From assembly GCA_022451485.1 (NCBI GenBank), contig JAKUQS010000022.1, positions 1 to 46,623 of the forward strand: 46,623 bases of DNA, in the 5' to 3' direction. A model generated the notes under the pieces. It was not told the DNA's origin. It saw nothing but the letters and a program-made list of their open reading frames with translations, and made no database searches. The position numbers and the translations under genes were made by a program. Position 1 is the first letter of the stretch. Every line of letters starts with the position of its first letter. Positions 43,092 to 46,623 of this stretch are shown in pieces. The DNA comes from Gammaproteobacteria bacterium. Lineage in GTDB: Bacteria > Pseudomonadota > Gammaproteobacteria > Arenicellales > UBA868.

Positions 43092-44174
43092 ATGAAGTCT
43101 GTTCAACATGACAACCTACGCGCTGCCGTTCGAGCGATGATAAGTGCTGCCGGCAGCTTAGGGGATGAACCCGAACTCGTTGCCGATAATCTCGTTTACG
43201 CCAATCTGACGGGCCACGACAGTCACGGCGTTGGCATGCTTCCAACCTATATGGGTTGTGTGCTAACCGGTGAACTTAAGAGCAATCAACATGCCAGCGT
43301 GATCAGCGAAGACGGTGCCATAGTAGTTATTGACGGCAACGCGGGCTACGGACAGGTCATTGGCGGTGAAGCCATGGATATCGGTATCGACCGTGCGCGG
43401 AAACACGGTGTCTGTGTATTGGCTATCCGTAGTTCATTTCATTTATGCCGTATCGGCGCCTGGGGAGAACGCTGCGCGGCCTCTGGCATGGTGTCAATGC
43501 ATCATGTCAACATGCATGGCCATTATCCACTGGTTGCGCCCTTTCGCGGCAGTGATGCACGGACGTCAACCAACCCCTATTGCTGCACCCTGCCCGCCAC
43601 CGACAATAACCCACCGGTAGTGGTCGACTTTGCCACCAGCGTGATTGCCATGGGCAAGGTGCGCGTGGCGAATAACAAAGGTGAAACCCTGCCAGATGGC
43701 ATTCTTTTTAATGGCGCTCGTGAGGCGACCAACGATCCCGAGGCCATGTTCGTAGAACCACGGGGAGCCATCAGACCCATGGGGGAACACAAAGGGTACT
43801 GCATGAACTTGGTCAATGAACTGCTGGCTGGCGCCTTCACGGGTAGTAAAACCTGTCGTACTGAAACTGATCATGAAAATCACACCATTCTCAATAATAT
43901 GCTCTCAATCATTATCGATCCCCAAAGACTCGCGGGAGAAAACGGCTGGCAAGGCGAATACGATGAAGCGATCGCTCAAAGCCGCGCATCACCCCCAGAA
44001 CATCCTGGTCAACCGGTGCTGATACCCGGAGAGCCAGAGCGGCAGATGATGGCCCAGCGCAAACGCGATGGTGTCCCCATAGACGATGAGACCTGGCAGC
44101 AACTACTGAACGCCGCTGACTCTGTCGGCCTTGCCAGCACGGAGTTTGCAAGGTTAGCCGGCCAAACCCTCTAG
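43092..44174 (+). CDS. Ldh family oxidoreductase (malate/L-lactate dehydrogenase-like, second copy)
   Basis: A 360-aa enzyme related to the copy at 22178 but with a changed active region: TGHDSHGVGMLPTYM (about 45), SSFHLCRIGAWGERC (about 118, the catalytic His conserved), and HVNMHGHYPLVAPF. Members reduce 2-oxo acids or cyclic imines with NAD(P)H. I use ATG 43092 preceded by AAGAAGAGA; the 59-codon extension to 42915 is unlike the family. The gene ends 11 bp before a class V aminotransferase, so they are likely one operon. Confidence 0.93.
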   Translation: MKSVQHDNLRAAVRAMISAAGSLGDEPELVADNLVYANLTGHDSHGVGMLPTYMGCVLTGELKSNQHASVISEDGAIVVIDGNAGYGQVIGGEAMDIGIDRARKHGVCVLAIRSSFHLCRIGAWGERCAASGMVSMHHVNMHGHYPLVAPFRGSDARTSTNPYCCTLPATDNNPPVVVDFATSVIAMGKVRVANNKGETLPDGILFNGAREATNDPEAMFVEPRGAIRPMGEHKGYCMNLVNELLAGAFTGSKTCRTETDHENHTILNNMLSIIIDPQRLAGENGWQGEYDEAIAQSRASPPEHPGQPVLIPGEPERQMMAQRKRDGVPIDDETWQQLLNAADSVGLASTEFARLAGQTL

Positions 44175-44185
44175 GACGATACCCC

Positions 44186-45316
44186 ATGGCATTACTTCCC
44201 TTAGTTGACCCAAAGGAATTCGTTGGACTTGAAGGCATTACGCATTTGTGTTCTGGGGGGGAATCCCCCTGGCTAAAACGTCAGCGTACAGCCTACGATC
44301 TTTTTGCATCATTTAAGAGCGCTTCCTATTCAGGTCGCAGCGCGATCTACGAACACGGCGATAGCTGCCGTCACAAAATCGGACAACTGTGGGACGCACC
44401 GGCGAATCGCATCGGATTTCTCCCTTCCGCAGCGGAAGGCATGAACTATCTGGCCCGTGGGATCGATTGGCAACCCGGTGACAACATCGTCACCACTAAC
44501 CTGGAATTTCCCTCCGTCGCCTATGCCTGGAAAAACCTGCCCGAACTGGGTGTCGAAATTCGATTTGTCCCTCATCAGAATTGGATCGTTGAGGAGGCCG
44601 ACCTGCTCGCGGCCGTCGATGAGCGAACTCGCTTGGTTGCCGTCAGCCAAGTAAGTTTTTATACCGGTCAGAACTTGGATGTCTCACAACTCGCAGATGG
44701 CCTAAAGAATCACAAAGCGTTACTGGCTATCGACACTACCCACGCCTCTGGCGTCGTTCGAGTCGATGCGACGGCCGCTGATCTATGCGTCAGTTCGAGT
44801 TATAAATGGCTACTGGCTACCCACGGCACCGCTCCGTGTTATCTGAGCGAAAAAGCCGAAGAATGCACACGGGCTACCAGTTTTGGCTGGAGAAATCTTG
44901 CGGTGTGGCCAAGCCAAGGTGCCGAACGCGTGGATGCGGTTGAAGAGCAGCCGATGCCACAGAAACTGGAAGCAGGAAACCCTGCAATGGTCGTCATTCT
45001 GTTCCTCGAACAGGCGCTGGATCTGATTCTGGAAACTGGAATAGAGCGCATCGAAAACCATGCCCGAGACCTTTCGAATGAAATCAGTGAAGGCCTTGCC
45101 GCACTCGACATTGACGTAATCACACCTGCTACGCGGGCCCGACGCTCGGGCAATACCTGTTTCCGACTTGAGGACGCTCCTGACCTGGTCGAGCGCCTGA
45201 CAGAACACCAGGTGTATGTCTGGGGAGAATACGGCCGTGTCCGGGTCTCAGGTCATCTCTACAACGGTAGCGCCGATGTCGGGCGGTTATGTGACGCCCT
45301 AAAAGAGATTCTCTAA
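44186..45316 (+). CDS. Class V PLP-dependent aminotransferase (cysteine desulfurase-like fold)
   Basis: A 376-aa fold-type I enzyme. The cofactor Lys is in SSSYKWLLATHGTAP (about 213), the Asp-His pair in AIDTTHASGVV (about 190), and a nucleotide-like FLPSAAEGMNYLARG region near 80. Relatives include cysteine desulfurases, isopenicillin epimerases and class V aminotransferases. The conserved Cys loop of true desulfurases is not evident, so transaminase, lyase or epimerase activity is more likely. A G7 run at 44255-44261 lies in the coding region. It follows the Ldh gene by 11 bp. Confidence 0.9.
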   Translation: MALLPLVDPKEFVGLEGITHLCSGGESPWLKRQRTAYDLFASFKSASYSGRSAIYEHGDSCRHKIGQLWDAPANRIGFLPSAAEGMNYLARGIDWQPGDNIVTTNLEFPSVAYAWKNLPELGVEIRFVPHQNWIVEEADLLAAVDERTRLVAVSQVSFYTGQNLDVSQLADGLKNHKALLAIDTTHASGVVRVDATAADLCVSSSYKWLLATHGTAPCYLSEKAEECTRATSFGWRNLAVWPSQGAERVDAVEEQPMPQKLEAGNPAMVVILFLEQALDLILETGIERIENHARDLSNEISEGLAALDIDVITPATRARRSGNTCFRLEDAPDLVERLTEHQVYVWGEYGRVRVSGHLYNGSADVGRLCDALKEIL

Positions 45317-45319
45317 TCA

Positions 45320-45337
45320 AACGCGGTTAACTGCGTT
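45320..45337. repeat. Near-perfect palindrome at a convergent junction
   Basis: AACGC and GCGTT flank GTTAAC with one mismatch pair on each side, so almost all of the 18 bases pair. It overlaps the stop codon of the OYE gene and sits just past the class V aminotransferase stop. It may act as a weak bidirectional terminator; no T-run follows on either strand. Confidence 0.35.
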
Positions 45338-46469
45338 CATCGAGATCAAGAAGCTCTCGTCTTTCAAGCCATGAGCCGTATTGTTTCGGCCAAAACGCGT
45401 AATCTGGGTCCACATCCATCGCCAATGCCGTATGTAAAGCCCAGTTCGGGTTAAATAACATCTCTCTACCCACCGCGATCAGATCCGCTTTCTCCCGGCG
45501 TAAGATCGTCTCTGCCTGATTCGGATCCGTGATCTGCCCCACCGCCATGGTCGACAACCCAATCGGTTGAATCGCCGGTCGCACCTGCTCAGCATACGCA
45601 ATCTGACTGACCATCATGGAACGCGGCGTCATGTTAGCCGTCGCAGGCACTGAAATTCCCCCAGAAGAACAATCGATTACATCCACCCCTCTTTCGTGCA
45701 GTGCTTTGGACAAAACAATACTGTCGGAAACATCCCATCCTCCCGGTTCACCGTCAACGGTAGACAAACGATAAAACAACGGTTTATGACCGGGCCACTG
45801 TGATCGCACGGCAGAGGCAACCTCCAACGCTAATCGCATGCGTCCATCCATATCACCGCCATATGCATCCTCTCTCGTATTCGCGAGCGGTGACAAAAAC
45901 GAGTGAATCAGATAGCCATGGGCGGCATGAATCCCAAGCGCATCAAAGCCTGCTTCATTCGCTCGTCTCGCAGCTTTTGCATAGGCCTCTATGACCTGCT
46001 CGATATCTTCTGCCGTTAACCTGGTAGGCAGGGGCCAACCCTCTCCGACCGGCGCATCGGTAGGCCCAACCGCTTGCCACTCCCGCTCTCGACCCGGACG
46101 GTCGGACGTCGCAAGCGGTCCATAACCAAACCATGGGTAATCCCGACTGGCTTTTCGACCAGCGTGACCTAACTGAAGTGCAGCGGCGGCTCCATTTTCT
46201 TGAATAAACTGTGCCAGGCGCGCTAATGGAGCAATCTGTTGGCTATTCCATAGCCCCAAACATCCATAGGTTACTCGACCAATCTCTTGAACAGCGGCCT
46301 GTTCCACGAAAACGAGACCTGCTCCACCCAACGCAAATCGGCCCAGATGAACGAGATGCCAATCACCGGGCACACCATCAACACAAGAAAACTGTGTCAT
46401 CGGGGAAACTACGATACGATTTTTCAGATGCAGTTCACGTATCTGATAGGAAGAAAATAGAAGCGTCAC
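45327..46469 (-). CDS. NADH:flavin oxidoreductase / Old Yellow Enzyme (YqjM-like)
   Basis: A 380-aa FMN TIM-barrel ene-reductase. ALQLGHAGRKAS (about 105), the paired His in IHAAHGYLIHSFLSPLAN (about 180), and REDAYGGDMDGR are typical of YqjM-type enzymes. The FMN-tuning position usually occupied by Cys in YqjM is Thr in VVSPMTQFS, as in classical OYEs. It reduces activated alkenes with NAD(P)H. Starts at a GTG. The upstream region carries an inverted repeat at 46574-46598. Confidence 0.92.
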   Translation of the reverse strand: MTLLFSSYQIRELHLKNRIVVSPMTQFSCVDGVPGDWHLVHLGRFALGGAGLVFVEQAAVQEIGRVTYGCLGLWNSQQIAPLARLAQFIQENGAAAALQLGHAGRKASRDYPWFGYGPLATSDRPGREREWQAVGPTDAPVGEGWPLPTRLTAEDIEQVIEAYAKAARRANEAGFDALGIHAAHGYLIHSFLSPLANTREDAYGGDMDGRMRLALEVASAVRSQWPGHKPLFYRLSTVDGEPGGWDVSDSIVLSKALHERGVDVIDCSSGGISVPATANMTPRSMMVSQIAYAEQVRPAIQPIGLSTMAVGQITDPNQAETILRREKADLIAVGREMLFNPNWALHTALAMDVDPDYAFWPKQYGSWLERRELLDLDERS

Positions 46470-46573
46470 AAGTGTGGTTATCTCTGAGCGGTCTAAGGGG
46501 TACTCAGATCAGCTTACTCACACATGCGTGGTCGAACAAGCCAAAGTGAGCGGTTTGCTCGACTACAGCGAAA

Positions 46574-46598
46574 TTTCATTTCATCAATTGAAACGAAA
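46574..46598. promoter_or_regulatory. Imperfect inverted repeat upstream of the OYE gene
   Basis: TTTCATTTCA (46574-46583) and TGAAACGAAA (46589-46598) match at nine of ten positions around a five-base centre. It is about 105 bp before the OYE start. A 10-bp repeat TGAGCGGTYT also occurs at 46485 and 46547. AT-rich arms without a T-run argue against a terminator; an operator is possible. Confidence 0.3.
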
Positions 46599-46623
46599 AA
46601 TAAGGCACTAAAGAACTGAACAT

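Noticed and set aside
1..46623. CRISPR arrays, tRNAs, rRNAs, insertion sequences, prophage or defence genes
   Set aside because: Gaps were read for spaced repeats, clover-leaf patterns and terminal inverted repeats; none were seen, and no coding region has a transposase, integrase or nuclease-defence signature apart from the lone HNH protein.

Overview
The window is a gene-dense, moderately GC-rich (about half G+C) stretch of bacterial chromosome with 45 recognisable coding regions, one of them cut by the left edge. I see no tRNA, rRNA, CRISPR array, transposase, integrase or phage gene. The gene families (AapQMP-type amino-acid importer, SCO1/SenC, TauD/TfdA, DHA2 exporter, Nu-class GST, ACAD10-like kinase/dehydrogenase pair) and strong AGGA-type ribosome sites fit a heterotrophic member of the Pseudomonadota, probably a gammaproteobacterium. 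A marine or other oligotrophic lifestyle is inference from gene content; no phylogenetic marker is present.

Layout. 1-2789 (+): end of an AapQ/AapM/AapP polar amino-acid ABC importer, then a SCO1-type copper/thiol protein. 2819-8203 (-): unknown secreted protein, trans-sulfuration PLP enzyme, HNH nuclease, MFS transporter, and an orphan double-ATPase of oligopeptide-transporter type. 8600-12590 (+): SDR, zinc-free MDR reductase, second SDR, MFS carrier. 12600-14273 (-): EamA permease and SDR. 14434-26526: a mixed-strand block typical of sugar-acid/2-oxo-acid catabolism (two RraA-like aldolases, FAH-family hydrolase, epimerase, SDR, amidase, HpcH/HpaI aldolase, D-2-hydroxyacid dehydrogenase, Ldh-family dehydrogenase, UxaA-type dehydratase, PhyH oxygenase, DapA-like aldolase). 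26557-29692 (+): acyl-CoA dehydrogenase, aminoglycoside-phosphotransferase-fold kinase and SDR, resembling 4-hydroxyacyl-CoA catabolism. 29713-31559 (-): MDR reductase and a second PhyH. 31724-38335 (+): two tandem EamA permeases, TauD/TfdA oxygenase, GMC oxidase, second HpcH/HpaI aldolase, GST and ChaC-like cyclotransferase. 38345-46469: D-aminoacylase-type amidohydrolase, DHA2 exporter and class I aminotransferase (-), second Ldh-family dehydrogenase with a class V aminotransferase (+), and an Old Yellow Enzyme (-).

How it may work together. The central block holds an acid dehydratase plus four different families able to cleave 2-oxo or 2,4-dioxo acids, with several dehydrogenases and permeases. 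This suggests breakdown of hydroxylated or alkylated sugar-acid-like compounds to pyruvate and small hydroxy acids or aldehydes. Three Fe(II)/2-oxoglutarate oxygenases within about 10 kb could hydroxylate or dealkylate the substrates first. Substrates are not determinable from sequence alone.

The most notable signals beyond the genes are the complete absence of a transcription-regulator gene, a perfect GntR/FadR-type palindrome at 8513-8525, a hairpin that appears to hide the ribosome site of the SDR at 14273, a nine-G run inside the active-site motif of a dehydrogenase, and aldolase paralogues with altered substrate-binding positions. I did not find a convincing wholly new system such as a defence or secretion locus; the novelty here lies in an uncharacterised catabolic island.
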